Assembly: GCF_900113765.1 (NCBI RefSeq)
Contig: NZ_FOQO01000004.1
Coordinates: forward strand, 248,001 to 312,000
Reading direction: 5' to 3'
Length of the DNA: 64,000 nucleotides
Source of the DNA: Parapedobacter indicus
GTDB taxonomy: Bacteria > Bacteroidota > Bacteroidia > Sphingobacteriales > Sphingobacteriaceae
Shown: positions 1 to 8,688 of the stretch, one piece after another
Numbering within the stretch: the first letter of the stretch is position 1
Layout of the letters: the number at the start of each line of letters is the position of its first letter
The notes under the pieces: generated by a model
Seen by the model: only the letters and a program-made list of their open reading frames with translations
What the model was told of the DNA's origin: nothing
Database searches by the model: none
Made by a program: the position numbers and the translations under genes

Positions 1-97
1 AATTGATGTCAACGGAATAAGGTTTGGCTTTGCTTCCTTGAATTCAAACGAAATGGAAACTTTCGGCCAAGCCCTTAAAGAATCTATATAAGCTTCC

Positions 98-841
98 CTA
101 TTGTGTTCTTTTCCAGTCATCGAACCTTATCTTACCCGAATAGAACTCGCCAGAGGGAACTAGGCCTGATTTTGAAATGCTATGGAACATGTATTTGTCA
201 TCCTGATTAGATACTACAACTTTATCTTCGCCTTTCGCCTTCAAATAGCTTTCCACGAAATCGCTCATCAAGCCGCGGTCAGGTCCGGCTATCTCCACTA
301 TCTTGTTTTTTGGTTGCTCCAAAGCGAACCTTACCACATAATTTACCACGTCCTGCAACGCTATCGGCTGATAGTCAATTGTCGAGACGTGGACGTTCCG
401 GCCTTCACCCTGAACAGCGATAATGGTTCCTATATGCTCATGGAATTGGGTCGAGCGGATGATAGTATAAGGTATGCCGGATTCAACTAAGGCATCTTCC
501 TGATACTTTTTTGCTTGCAGGTATCCTATATGTTGTGCCCGATCTGTTCCGACAATAGAAAGTACCAGATGATGCTTGATATGCGCAAGCTTCTCTGCCC
601 CAATGAGGTGTTTAGCGGCCGTACGAAAAAAATCTAAAGCGATTTGATCATCTGGTGATTTTGAATTGGAAAGATCAATTACAATTTCGGTTCCATCCAA
701 AGCTTCTTTAAGACCTTCTCCCGTCAAGATATCAATGCCGGCTGAGGGTGCTCCTACGATTACCTCATTACCCATAATTTCCAATTTTTCACACACTCCC
801 TTGCCGACCTGGCCGCTTCCTCCGATTACTAAAATTTTCAT
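98..841 (-). CDS. NmrA-like SDR family NAD(P)-binding oxidoreductase
   Basis: The 247-residue protein starts with a beta strand and the dinucleotide-binding turn GGSGQVGKG (about residues 7-15), typical of atypical short-chain dehydrogenases of the NmrA/NAD(P)H-binding type. The middle holds YLQAKKYQEDALVESG, where the YxxxK-like segment normally sits, followed by YTIIRSTQFHEH, a signature of this group. No signal peptide or membrane segment is seen, so it should be cytosolic. Members act as NAD(P)H-dependent reductases or redox-sensing regulators; the substrate cannot be told here. It stands alone: the nearest leftward sequence is the window edge and its upstream side is a 120-base gap. Length is normal for the family. 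Confidence 0.85.
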   Translation of the reverse strand: MKILVIGGSGQVGKGVCEKLEIMGNEVIVGAPSAGIDILTGEGLKEALDGTEIVIDLSNSKSPDDQIALDFFRTAAKHLIGAEKLAHIKHHLVLSIVGTDRAQHIGYLQAKKYQEDALVESGIPYTIIRSTQFHEHIGTIIAVQGEGRNVHVSTIDYQPIALQDVVNYVVRFALEQPKNKIVEIAGPDRGLMSDFVESYLKAKGEDKVVVSNQDDKYMFHSISKSGLVPSGEFYSGKIRFDDWKRTQ

Positions 842-960
842 GATTAAACTATTTAATAAAACTTGTTGAAATAAAAACAGATTTCATTTATCAATGCGAG
901 CTACCGTCTTATTGATTTACAAAAAAAGAGATAAAATAGACGACGATGACCATCCACTAT

Positions 961-1335
961 TCAGATTTGCGGCAGTCCAGGTCCTAACATTAGTGTTTTG
1001 AACTTGGTGGCCAACGGTTTAAGGTCTTCTCCCGTCCATAAAAACGAAGATTGGATTTTGGAAAGCCCGATCAAAGAAATGATCCCTTCCTCGGTGACTA
1101 CCTTGTAGCCGCTCGATTTCTGCGATTTAAGGGTAAGGTCAAGTGATCCATTGGCCAGATCTATTACCGGTACTTTCGCATCGGCCTGGAACGAAATGGA
1201 GTAAGTGGAGGTGAAAAATTTTTCGTCTTTCGTATTGTCTGTCCGGTATTTGATCTTAAAATCTTTCAGTTCGGCTAGTTCGGAAATGGTTATGAGTCGC
1301 CCAGCTTCACGGGGAATCCAGACTCCATACGCCAT
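961..1335 (-). pseudogene. Unrecognised ORF partly inside the rpn-flanking repeat
   Basis: This 124-residue reading frame has a first third (TISELAELKDFKIKYRTDN) that recurs almost unchanged at 9480-9549, while the rest, rich in beta-strand-like stretches, occurs only here. I do not recognise the family. Because the second copy continues into a completely different tail, the open frame looks like a fusion product of recombination or the 3' end of a gene whose 5' end was replaced by the repeat. The proposed ATG lies in repeat sequence, so the start is doubtful. It could also be a short real gene. Confidence 0.3.
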
Positions 1336-1540
1336 ACATTACTTTCTGATTTTTCTTTGCGGCATCCGAGTAAACCCAGGCAATTGAATTTGATAGGATT
1401 AGTTCTTTTAGGTGAATACGTGATTAATTGATCTTGGTATAAAAGTTCGTGGTTGAAGTTGGTTGTCGAATACTCAGTATTGGGTATTTTTTGGGGTGTA
1501 TGGGTGGAGGATAAATTGTTGGTGGGGTTGGTTGTAAACA

Positions 1541-1564
1541 AAAAAGCCACCGCAAGCGGTGGCT
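1541..1564 (-). terminator. Rho-independent terminator of rpn copy 1
   Basis: On the minus strand a GC-rich inverted repeat (AGCCACCGC / GCGGTGGCT) is followed by a run of six T. It begins about 20 bases after the stop codon of the Rpn-family gene and is repeated exactly behind the second copy. Confidence 0.8.
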
Positions 1565-1584
1565 CTGTTCGGTTATAAGGAAAG

Positions 1585-2525
1585 TTATTTGTCTTTTTTC
1601 TGGAGGTCGGCGCGAACTTTCTCGACGAAATTAACAGATACGGATGCCAATTCCGCTATTTTTTCGTCGTGAAAATTGGTATTGAACAGTAAGTTCTTTA
1701 CAAATAGATAACCCGCCTCTTCTTTCCCTTCTCGTCTTGCGGTATCAAACGCATTCTGTGTATCCCACTTGGCTTTTAAACTTGCTTCGTATGCCATACG
1801 TTCCTCCTTTCTTAATTTTGCCACTTCCGATATCTTAAAAATCAGCTGGAAAACCCGTTTATCCAAAAATGTCGGCACTTTATCCAGTGTGTTCATGTGC
1901 TTCAACAGATACATCCACTTGTCCATATCCGTGAGCAGACCATCCGCCTCTTTTACAAAGTTAGGTAATTTATCAGATTCTTGTCAGCTTTCATTGGCCT
2001 GATAGAGCCCTGACGGGGTTCCAAAAACTTAAAACCCAACTTGTTGTAAAAAGGTTTGCAGGTGTGCTTATCCATTAAAGCAATATTGTGGAAGTACCGG
2101 TCCTGTTCACCGGCATCCATGCTGAATTCCAGAATGCCGATCAGATACACTTCCGGAAGTTTGTAACTGTTGGTTTCTCTCCCCTTCCGAAGCAGCCGCT
2201 GGATGAGCCGTGATACGTAAAACAGGGCCCGGTCCTTGAAGTGATCCTGCCGGATGCGCTGCATCTCCACAATGAAATATTCGCCGTTGTCGCCCCGACA
2301 ATGCAGGTCGAAAATGACACGTTTATCCGTAACGTCGTCTCCATCATATTCATTGGGTGCATACGTTAGATCAATGATGTGTTTCTCTCCCTGGAACAGG
2401 TCGTTCAGGAATTCCACCAGAATCTCTTTGTTGGGCTCCTGCCCGAAAAGACGGCGGAAGCCCCAGTCGGTGAGCGGATCAATGAATTTCCCGATTCGGG
2501 GTTGTTTGGGTTGTTGGTTTTCCAT
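1585..2525 (-). pseudogene. Rpn-family PD-(D/E)XK nuclease/putative transposase, frameshifted
   Basis: The N-terminal 175 residues carry the family opening DPLTDWGFRRLFGQE and the nuclease core D73 ... E87-M-Q89 (FDLHCRGDNGEYFIVEMQ). This identifies the recombination-promoting nuclease family, often annotated as PD-(D/E)XK transposase. After KLGFKFLE (about 1995-2030) the frame changes: the first part stops at 1953, and the normal continuation (LPNFVKEAD, then DKWMYLLKHMNTLDK) resumes in another frame up to the stop at 1585. An extra stretch of roughly 40 bases sits at the junction, so one ancestral gene of about 300 codons is now split. The catalytic half could still be made. Whether the family moves DNA in this host is unknown. 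Confidence 0.85.
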
Positions 2526-2656
2526 AATCCAGTTTTGATTGAGTAAAAATCAAAGATAGGGAAATCAGTTGATTTTAACTAATATTTTTAGCCAAAACAA
2601 AAGGAAATAAGGTAGTCTGTGTAGCTTGGAAATAAGGTGTGACCACCGTAAATCGC

Positions 2657-2664
2657 TATCTTTG
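2657..2664 (+). promoter_or_regulatory. Candidate -7 element TATCTTTG
   Basis: TATCTTTG matches the Bacteroidota -7 consensus TAnnTTTG and lies about 60 bases before the start at 2723. The same element is kept in the second repeat copy (11518-11525), ahead of the gene at 11566. No good -33 TTG is found at the usual distance, so support is moderate. Confidence 0.4.
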
Positions 2665-2722
2665 CCTTTTACGGCGACGGACCCATAATGGGTAAACATG
2701 AACTTATCTTATTCTCTCTCGA

Positions 2723-3790
2723 ATGAAATATACATTTGATATTATAGCTGACGCCACAATTTCTATTTTTTTCAAAAAGCTGGGATTCGGTAATTTTATT
2801 AGAGCATCAGAACACGTAAAGCAGCTCCCCTACCGCCGTAACCAAGATAAGAACAGTATCACCTGCGTTCTGGACGATCGGTGCGGTACATGCAGCACTA
2901 AACACGCGCTGTTGAAACGGCTGGCCGACGAAAACGGACACTCGCGGGTAAAATTGATGCTTGGCATATATAAAATACATGGTCATAACACCGTTGGTAT
3001 TGAGTCGGTGCTTGAGAGGCATGGGCTAAACTACCTGCCCGAAGCACATAACTACCTAAAGGTAAACGATACTGTTCTAGATTTTACCGGCGTGGGCATG
3101 AGAGAGGCCGATCTTTCTAACAATCTGCTCACCGAGATCGAAATTACTCCGGATCAAGTAACTGATTATAAGGTGGGGTATCATCGGGATTACCTCGCCA
3201 AGTGGTTGGTTGATGAAGGTCTACCCTATTCGCTGGACGAAATTTGGCAAATCCGGGAGGAATGTATCAAGGAAATCGCTATGAAGCAGTGTGAGCTGAC
3301 GACAGATAGGTTAATGATGCGTCCCTTCCGCGCCGAGGACGGCCCTATGATGTATGCGCTCAATGAAGACCCTGAGGTGCTGCAATACACAGGCGATGTG
3401 CAGTTTGAAGATGTCGCAGCCGCAAGCACCTTTTTGCACAACTACGGTCAATATGAAAAATACGGTGTCGGCCGACTGGTGGTCGTCTTGAAAGGAACCG
3501 GAGAGATCCTTGGTTGGTGCGGGCTTAAGTATCACCCTTCGGCCGACGAATACGACATCGGCTACCGATTCTTTAAGCAGCATTGGGGTAAAGGATATGC
3601 CACGGAAAGTGCAAAGGCGGCCATGGATTATGGATTTGGAACACTAAAACTGGACCGGATTATCGGTCGGGCAAGGGTTGAAAACCTGGCATCCATCAAT
3701 GTGTTTAATAAACTGGGTATGCGTTTCGTTAAGCCGTATACTGAAGATGGAAAGAATTGGGTGCTGTATAAGGTGGTAAGGGAAATATAG
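2723..3790 (+). CDS. Fusion of a transglutaminase-like domain and a GNAT acetyltransferase
   Basis: Residues 1-186 resemble a small transglutaminase-like (cysteine protease fold) domain: CGTCSTKHALLKRLAD gives a Cys at a helix start, with later His (EAHNYLKV) and Asp (TVLDFTG) in the expected order. Residues 187-355 are a RimJ/RimL-type GNAT domain: TDRLMMRPFRAEDGPMMYAL at the start, the acetyl-CoA loop around HWGKGYATE, and NLASINVFNKLGM. The GNAT part begins exactly at an internal ATG (3281) preceded by AAGGA, so a separate shorter product is possible. The following oxidase-like gene starts 2 bases after the stop, which suggests one transcript. Substrates are unknown; the transglutaminase call rests on motif order only. 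Confidence 0.7.
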   Translation: MKYTFDIIADATISIFFKKLGFGNFIRASEHVKQLPYRRNQDKNSITCVLDDRCGTCSTKHALLKRLADENGHSRVKLMLGIYKIHGHNTVGIESVLERHGLNYLPEAHNYLKVNDTVLDFTGVGMREADLSNNLLTEIEITPDQVTDYKVGYHRDYLAKWLVDEGLPYSLDEIWQIREECIKEIAMKQCELTTDRLMMRPFRAEDGPMMYALNEDPEVLQYTGDVQFEDVAAASTFLHNYGQYEKYGVGRLVVVLKGTGEILGWCGLKYHPSADEYDIGYRFFKQHWGKGYATESAKAAMDYGFGTLKLDRIIGRARVENLASINVFNKLGMRFVKPYTEDGKNWVLYKVVREI

Positions 3791-3792
3791 GT

Positions 3793-4269
3793 ATGGAAAT
3801 TGGATTGGAAAAAATGGATAATCGTATAAAAGATTGTATCGACAAAAGTGTCTTATGTTGGTTGGCTACAGTGGACGGTGACCACGCACCAAATGTATCT
3901 CCGAAAGAGGTATTTGCGTTCTATAACGAAAAAACACTGCTGATAGCAAATATAGCTTCACCTGGGAGTGTAAGGAATATCCGAAATAATCCGAACGTCT
4001 GTGTCAGTTTAGTAGATATATTCGTACAAAAAGGCTATAAGCTCAAAGGAACGGCCAAGATTATCAATAACTCAGACGCTTCATTTCCAGACAAAGTGAA
4101 ATTTCTAACCGAGCTCTTCACCGACGCATTTCCAATCAATGAAGTCATCGAGATAACGGTTGTTAAAGCGGCTCCAATTCTGGCGCCGAGCTACTTGTTC
4201 TTTCCTGACACCACAGAAAGCAAACAGATTGAAAATGCGATGGGGGCGTATGGGGTGCGGCCGAGGTGA
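3793..4269 (+). CDS. Pyridoxamine 5'-phosphate oxidase-like flavin-binding protein
   Basis: This 158-residue protein has the split-barrel pattern of the pyridoxamine 5'-phosphate oxidase-like superfamily: SVLCWLATVDGDHAPNVSPKEVFAF for the first strands, then LLIANIASPGSVRNIRNNPNVCVSLVD. Such proteins bind FMN, F420 or heme and carry out small redox reactions; the true PdxH signature is not evident, so a biosynthetic role in vitamin B6 is not claimed. Translation is probably coupled to the upstream fusion gene, with a 2-base gap. A second ATG eight codons in (3814) is an alternative start. The C-terminal end meets the debris of a beta-barrel gene from the opposite strand. Confidence 0.75.
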   Translation: MEIGLEKMDNRIKDCIDKSVLCWLATVDGDHAPNVSPKEVFAFYNEKTLLIANIASPGSVRNIRNNPNVCVSLVDIFVQKGYKLKGTAKIINNSDASFPDKVKFLTELFTDAFPINEVIEITVVKAAPILAPSYLFFPDTTESKQIENAMGAYGVRPR

Positions 4270-4537
4270 GATGAACCCGTTATAGTCAAATCCAAACTGG
4301 TATTTGTTACGGTAGATCTGGGTTTATCTCATAGTTGTCTGAATACATTGGGATAAGGCCGGGGCTACTTATTTGAAGGTGCAAGGGTCAACATAAAATG
4401 AGTATGGATTGAGCAATCGGTAATTTGGTCTTGTGATCCGTCTATTATAACTGTAGGCTATTTGGAATTTTTCATTTACCTTATGCGTTAGGATTGCATT
4501 GAAAAATATCGCATTCTCCTTGGTCAAGTTAATATCG
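4270..4537 (-). pseudogene. Remnant of an outer-membrane beta-barrel (OMP_b-brl_3-type) receptor
   Basis: Read on the minus strand, the interval encodes beta-barrel fragments in order: INLTKENAIFFNAILTHK, then AYSYNRRITRPNYRLLNPY, then SPGLIPMYSDNYEI, then YRNKYQFGFDYNGFISPR. The motif SYNRRITRPNY..LNP is characteristic of TonB-dependent-receptor-like proteins with an OMP_b-brl_3 barrel. At least two frameshifts (near 4372 and 4320) and stop codons interrupt it, and both ends are missing. The upstream end joins the rpn-flanking repeat fragment exactly where the other two repeat copies diverge, so it was cut by recombination. Confidence 0.7.
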
Positions 4538-4646
4538 ATGGTTAGTAGTCACCCAGCTTCACGGGGAATCCGGGCTCCCCTACGCCATACAATACCTTCT
4601 GATTTTTCTTTACGGCATCCGAGTAAACCCGGGCAATTGAATTTGA
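4538..4646. repeat. Third, truncated copy of the rpn-flanking repeat
   Basis: About 109 bases match 1283-1390 and 9545-9650 (share the stretch from the CGCCCAGCTTCAC-like block to CAATTGAATTTGA). The left edge abuts the beta-barrel remnant and the right edge abuts the terminator of the macrolide phosphotransferase-like gene. Confidence 0.8.
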
Positions 4647-4654
4647 CATGTAAA

Positions 4655-4710
4655 CTAAAAAGAGGCCGTCTCCTACATTTGCTTCCAACAAAATAGGAGA
4701 CGGCCTCTTT
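4655..4710 (-). terminator. Strong terminator behind the mph-like gene
   Basis: A perfect 17-base-pair inverted repeat (4659-4675 with 4694-4710) encloses an 18-base loop. On the minus strand it follows the stop of the phosphotransferase gene by about 20 bases and ends in a short T run, as expected of a Rho-independent terminator. Confidence 0.8.
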
Positions 4711-4731
4711 GAAGCAACCTCTTATCCGTCG

Positions 4732-5616
4732 CTATCCGACCCCTAATTGGGTCTTAGCAGCAGTAATATGGTTTTCGTCCTGTGTTTCTACGGCAAAAAA
4801 ACCATAGGCCAACGGTGCAGCTGCAGCACGTTCTACCGCTTGTTCATACAACCGGTTCCAAACCCTACCTCCTTGCTTTTCGTATTCGCTTATAAGTTCC
4901 TTAAGCCCTTTTTCTCCAAACACAGTCATATGCCCCGAAAAGTCCTGAGAAAGGTCGCTAACGTGTCCAGTAGACCAATCGATTATTCCTGAAACGACGC
5001 CTTCCGGATTGGCCATCACGTGGCCTGCGTACAAATCGCCGTGGATGAACACGGTGAAATCCGGCCAGAGCACATCATTGTCCAACCACTTCTGATAGCG
5101 ATTTTCCAATTCCTCGCTGATACCCAACTCAGATTTGACCAATTGCAGTCGCTTTGCGATCTCCGGTCGTAGATCAGCTGGTTTCATAATTTTCAACTCC
5201 TTTTCAAGCACATCATCCTCTGGAATGCCGTGCAGCTCAACTAACGCTTTAGCCAGCGATGGGGCGTAATTCGGACTATGCTCGTCCATATTCCAGGTAA
5301 CTTCGTAAGTTTTTTCATGAAACGATAACGCCGGCTTATCTTTTAGGAGTGGATAAGCAACCAGTTTTGAAGTGGCTATTTTCCAATCCGGCACCTGCAC
5401 GGACAGGTGCCTTTTCACCAGACTTAGGATACGCTTTTCCTTTTCGATCTGATCGCCCAAATCGTTCCGCCTGGGAATCCGGAGCAACCATTGCTGGCCA
5501 TCGTGATCCTTGGCAAAACCGACTTTGAAATCAATGCCCATCTCGTTGAAGCTCATTTCGTCCGTAAGCAGCAAACCATGCTCTTCGGCAAGTATTTGAA
5601 TATCTTTAATTGTCAT
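4732..5616 (-). CDS. Macrolide 2'-phosphotransferase-like (Mph family) aminoglycoside/macrolide kinase fold protein
   Basis: The 294-residue protein has the APH kinase fold. Catalytic loop HGDLYAGH has its Asp at about residue 194; the Mg-binding IIDW is at 211-214. The N-terminal part (GIDFKVGFAKD, WLLRIPRR) and the length match Mph enzymes, which inactivate macrolides by phosphorylating the 2'-OH of the desosamine sugar with GTP. The gene is monocistronic, with its own strong terminator, and lies directly against a recombination junction (repeat fragment 4538-4646). Whether it gives resistance in this host, and to which macrolides, cannot be seen from the sequence. A more general APH family member is the alternative. 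Confidence 0.8.
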   Translation of the reverse strand: MTIKDIQILAEEHGLLLTDEMSFNEMGIDFKVGFAKDHDGQQWLLRIPRRNDLGDQIEKEKRILSLVKRHLSVQVPDWKIATSKLVAYPLLKDKPALSFHEKTYEVTWNMDEHSPNYAPSLAKALVELHGIPEDDVLEKELKIMKPADLRPEIAKRLQLVKSELGISEELENRYQKWLDNDVLWPDFTVFIHGDLYAGHVMANPEGVVSGIIDWSTGHVSDLSQDFSGHMTVFGEKGLKELISEYEKQGGRVWNRLYEQAVERAAAAPLAYGFFAVETQDENHITAAKTQLGVG

Positions 5617-5973
5617 TTTCTAACTTCTTAATTGTGAATAAATACGCTAATCGCTTTGAAGCTCTTCCAGCTCCAGGAATCAATGAATACGTCTGCAAAA
5701 AATCCGATGACGGTTGAGAAGCATTCCCCATACTGCAAATGGTCTGCAGTCATTTTTGATTTTCCATGAAATTTTAATAGTTAATCGTATTGGATAACAT
5801 AAAAAAGAAGAAGAGCAATTAGGAAATTGACTTTACAAAAAAAGTGCGCTAAAGTAACGCCCAGACTAGGCCCTCCAGGGTTTGGCCATGTGTGTTGTAT
5901 ATTTTGAATACTCCATTGCTGCAAACATACAAAAAAACTAAAACAGCATTGTCACCCATGATTAAATTAGCGG
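5617..5973. other. Intergenic region without a recognisable gene
   Basis: No reading frame or RNA-like structure stands out in this AT-rich stretch. It should hold the promoter of the leftward mph-like gene. A minus-strand TATGTTTG (5932-5939) fits the -7 consensus but has no matching -33 element. Confidence 0.4.
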
Positions 5974-6453
5974 CTACTTTTCCCCGGTTCTTTCAAGGAC
6001 CAAATCCACTAGGGAGGGCGCAATCCGGAAGTTTGTTGCCTGGATCTTTTCGATATAAGGCTTGATGGATGGAATGACACCGTATTCCTTGGCTTTCACC
6101 AATAGGCTGAGGGTGCCCATGAAACTAAGGGCCATTTTTGAGGCCAGCTTACGTCCTTTGAGGTCGTCTATAATTAAGACCGCATTGGAAGTCTCCATTG
6201 CGAGCGCGATGGCACTTGCCTCTCCCGCGTCAACCGTTTCCTTGAAAACTTCTTTCAGTGTGTGATCCTGAACCGGCCTGATTTCAATCCATTCGGGCAA
6301 TTCCGAACCAAATTCTTCCTGAATTTCAGGGGTGGTGGCGATGTGGCTAAACGCCTTGCGCAAGACGTCGAATGCCCCGATTTTGTCCAGGGTGATAAAG
6401 CAACTGGTATCGGTGATTACGATGCTATATTCCCGAGATCCTGTCAAGCTCAT
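5974..6453 (-). CDS. PIN-domain toxin (DUF3368-type) of a toxin-antitoxin pair
   Basis: The 159-residue protein starts its fold with IVITDTSCFITLDKIG, placing the first conserved Asp of a PIN ribonuclease active site. It continues with GEASAIALAMET and VLIIDDLKGRKLA, which supply the further acidic residues and the DxxGR segment typical of DUF3368 proteins. PIN toxins cleave RNA with Mg. The gene follows the UPF0175 antitoxin on the same strand and overlaps it by 29 bases with the ATG chosen; a downstream start would shorten the overlap. All expected catalytic acids appear present, so it is probably intact. Confidence 0.85.
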   Translation of the reverse strand: MSLTGSREYSIVITDTSCFITLDKIGAFDVLRKAFSHIATTPEIQEEFGSELPEWIEIRPVQDHTLKEVFKETVDAGEASAIALAMETSNAVLIIDDLKGRKLASKMALSFMGTLSLLVKAKEYGVIPSIKPYIEKIQATNFRIAPSLVDLVLERTGEK

Positions 6454-6661
6454 CCGTTAAATCGCTATCGGAATAGTTGATGAAAGAAACGCCGTAGTCG
6501 GCCAGCAACTCTGCAAACGTACCTTTGGTAAGTTTAGCCATAGCCGCGGCTTGGCCCAGCGAAAGTTTACCGGACTCATATAATTTAGCTGCGATAAACC
6601 GTATCGTATCCTTTTGGTATTCCGCTAGACTGTCAGGGACTTCTAATGTTATCGTTGTCAT
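6425..6661 (-). CDS. UPF0175 family antitoxin
   Basis: The 78-residue protein opens with TITLEVPDSLAE and contains LYESGKLSLGQAAAMAKLTKGTFAELLADYGVSF, the standard UPF0175 helix-turn-helix-like pattern (SxGQAAxxAxLxxxxFxxxLxxxGV). UPF0175 proteins are the antitoxin partners of DUF3368 PIN toxins, and here the toxin gene follows and overlaps. It probably binds the toxin and represses the shared promoter upstream of 6661. Confidence 0.85.
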   Translation of the reverse strand: MTTITLEVPDSLAEYQKDTIRFIAAKLYESGKLSLGQAAAMAKLTKGTFAELLADYGVSFINYSDSDLTDELDRISGI

Positions 6662-7152
6662 GACGCTGATCTATTTATGCTACGTGCCGTAAAGATAGCA
6701 ATTTCTACGCGATTATCGTATGTCGCTGTTTACCGGCGGCTAACCGTACTAAAATGACGCAACTGAAAATCTATAATCGGACGGGTGGTGAAATACTCAA
6801 TAGTGGGTAACAACGAAAAATCAAGAAATCGACAGCAGACAAAAGGGGCTTCATATTTTTTGCGGATTAAAGAATTATCGATACTTTTGCGCCTTAATTT
6901 TTTGATAGAAGCTATTGTATCACATTTTAACTGACGGAGCAATGTTCATCGCATACCATACTGCTAACAGGATTCCTTCCATGGTGAAGGAAGCGCTCCG
7001 TGCTATCCAATAGCATTCGTTGCCCTATGCAACGGCGGTCGCCGGTGCGCCATTTCAAGACATTTTTTTTAAGTAAATAGGAGCTCGCTACTCCACGGTG
7101 TGCTACGTGGCCGTGTGATTCCTTTAAGGTTTAGCATTTAATTGATTAGGCC
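6662..7152. other. Intergenic region before the broken rtcB
   Basis: No convincing gene is present; the one longer minus-strand frame has no family features. The part from 6970 to 7060 has several GC-rich self-complementary stretches (for example CCTTCC..GGAAGG and GGCGGTCGCC), so a structured leader or decayed element is possible, but no known RNA family was recognised and no tRNA shape could be folded. Confidence 0.3.
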
Positions 7153-8125
7153 ATGGGCCAGTTAAAATTAAAAGGAAAAGACTTGCTGAAGCTGGGTTAA
7201 TACGCCGGTGACGTACCTGGAGGGTGCCAAAGACCGGTACGCAAAAGCCCTGGTTGACCATACCCGCTTCGGAATGCGGGAGGTACATGCTTCTCCTAAT
7301 GATCATGGGGTATTTGAGTCGGATGCCTTCCGAAGCATTCCCCTGCTGCGAAAGCTGCACGGAAAGGCCATCAAGCAGTTTGGCACATCGGGCGGTGGAA
7401 ATCACTTCGTAGAATTTGGCGAAGTGACGCTGACGGCACCGCATCCCGAGTTGGATTTGAAACCGGGCAGCTACGTAGGGCTTTTGTCACATAGCGGTTC
7501 GCGGGGCATTGGGGCGTCAATTGCACAATACTATACAAAAGCGGCAATGGCACAGTGCCCATTACCGAAGGAGGCCCAACAGTTGGCATGGCTGGATTTG
7601 GATACGCACCTGGGCATGGAGTATTGGATAGCTATGCAGCTGGCTGGTGAATATGCTGCTGCCTGCCACAGTGATATCCACAGGCGGTTGATCCGGGCTG
7701 TGGGTGGACGGATCATGGCGAGGGTGGAACACCACCATAATTTTGCCTGGAAAGAGATACATGAAGGCCGCGAAATAGTGGTGCATCGAAAGGGCGCGAC
7801 ACCTGCCGGAAATGGTGTGGTCGGTTACATCCCTGGGTCGATGGTTGACAAAGGTTACCTGGTGGTTGGCCGGGGCCACGCGGAATCACTGCACTCGGCC
7901 TCGCACGGGGCGGGAAGAATGCACCCGCGTAATGCGGCACGGCGTATGTGGTCTCCTTCCGAAATGAAAAAAGTACTCACCCAGCACCGGGTTACGTTGA
8001 TCGGCGGCAGCTTGGAAGAGGCTCCTATGGCGTACAAGCGCATTGCAGAAGTGATGGCGGCGCAAAAGGAACTGGTAGATATTATCGGCACGTTCCAGCC
8101 ACGTATTGTACGGATGGATGGTTGA
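7153..8125 (+). pseudogene. rtcB: RtcB RNA ligase gene with an internal deletion
   Basis: Frame 7153-7200 reads MGQLKLKGKDLLKLG then a stop, which is the usual start of this RtcB type. Coding resumes in another frame from about 7206 (PVTYLEGAKDRYAKALVDHT) and runs to a normal C-terminus at 8125. It keeps FGTSGGGNHFVEFG, LLSHSGSRG and the HGAGR block with the guanylated His. Compared with the normal 460-480 residues, roughly 130-150 codons are missing, including the part that carries the DIGCRM-type metal-binding Asp and Cys. RtcB joins 2',3'-cyclic phosphate or 3'-phosphate RNA ends to 5'-OH ends; this copy should be inactive. The surviving 305-codon frame begins at a GTG. Confidence 0.85.
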
Positions 8126-8143
8126 TATAAAGCACTTAGAACG

Positions 8144-8638
8144 ATGGAAAATAAAACAATACAAAACCGATATTATTTCCAGGCGCTGGATAATTATCCT
8201 TACAACCTGGAGGAAGCGGTCACGGCGTTGAATTATGCATTGGCTTACGATGCGAATGATGCAGATAGCTTGTGCCTCATGGGTAGGCTCCATCATGAAG
8301 TATTGCGGGATTATCGTGCTGCAAGGAGATATTTCGAGGAGGCCCTAGCGGCAGACGTTTACACACTGTCGGTGTATCCCTATTTCGCGGATTGTTTGCT
8401 GGCACTGGAGGAAATGGAACACGCAAAGAAATTGATCGATTTTGCGTTGACACTGAAAGGTATGGACAAGGGCGTGATGCTCCAGAAAAAAGCAACATAC
8501 TACGAACGGCTTCGAAAATGGAACAAAGCGCTGGATAACATACGACAGGCGACACACTATGCATTTTGCGCACAGGAAATGGATGTGCTCGATGAGCGGG
8601 AGAAGCTTATTGAGCGGAAAAAGAAAAAAACGAAATGA
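8144..8638 (+). CDS. TPR repeat protein
   Basis: The 164-residue protein is built of helix pairs with tetratricopeptide spacing: ALNYALAYDANDADSLCLMGRLHHEV, then AARRYFEEALAADVYTLSVYPYFADCLL, then AKKLIDFALT and KALDNIRQATHYA. It ends in a Lys-rich tail. There is no signal peptide, so it is likely cytosolic. It starts 18 bases after the broken rtcB and was probably cotranscribed with it, which hints at a link to RNA repair; that is inference from position only. Confidence 0.75.
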   Translation: MENKTIQNRYYFQALDNYPYNLEEAVTALNYALAYDANDADSLCLMGRLHHEVLRDYRAARRYFEEALAADVYTLSVYPYFADCLLALEEMEHAKKLIDFALTLKGMDKGVMLQKKATYYERLRKWNKALDNIRQATHYAFCAQEMDVLDEREKLIERKKKKTK

Positions 8639-8688
8639 TTGGAGCATCCTGTCGCAAATACCCTGCAACAATGTCATTATTGCACAGC

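Larger units (their letters stand above)
1221..2669. repeat. Rpn unit, copy 1 of a long direct repeat
   Basis: Bases 1221-2669 correspond to 9480-11529 in the same orientation. The shared parts are the 5' flank of the nuclease gene with its TATCTTTG element, the first 150 codons, the terminator hairpin and about 300 bases of 3' flank. The two copies differ by scattered substitutions and by the central part of the gene. A third, much shorter fragment lies at 4538-4646. Confidence 0.85.

Noticed and set aside
6730..6942. 70-codon minus-strand frame
   Set aside because: No start signal, no family pattern and no supporting neighbour; probably chance.
6960..7120. tRNA or other structured RNA before rtcB
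   Set aside because: Some GC-rich self-complementary stretches exist, but no cloverleaf or known RNA motif could be fitted.
7208..8125. Intact RtcB of 305 residues
   Set aside because: The normal first 15 codons lie just upstream with a stop, and the metal-binding N-terminal part is missing, so the open frame is the remainder of a deleted gene.
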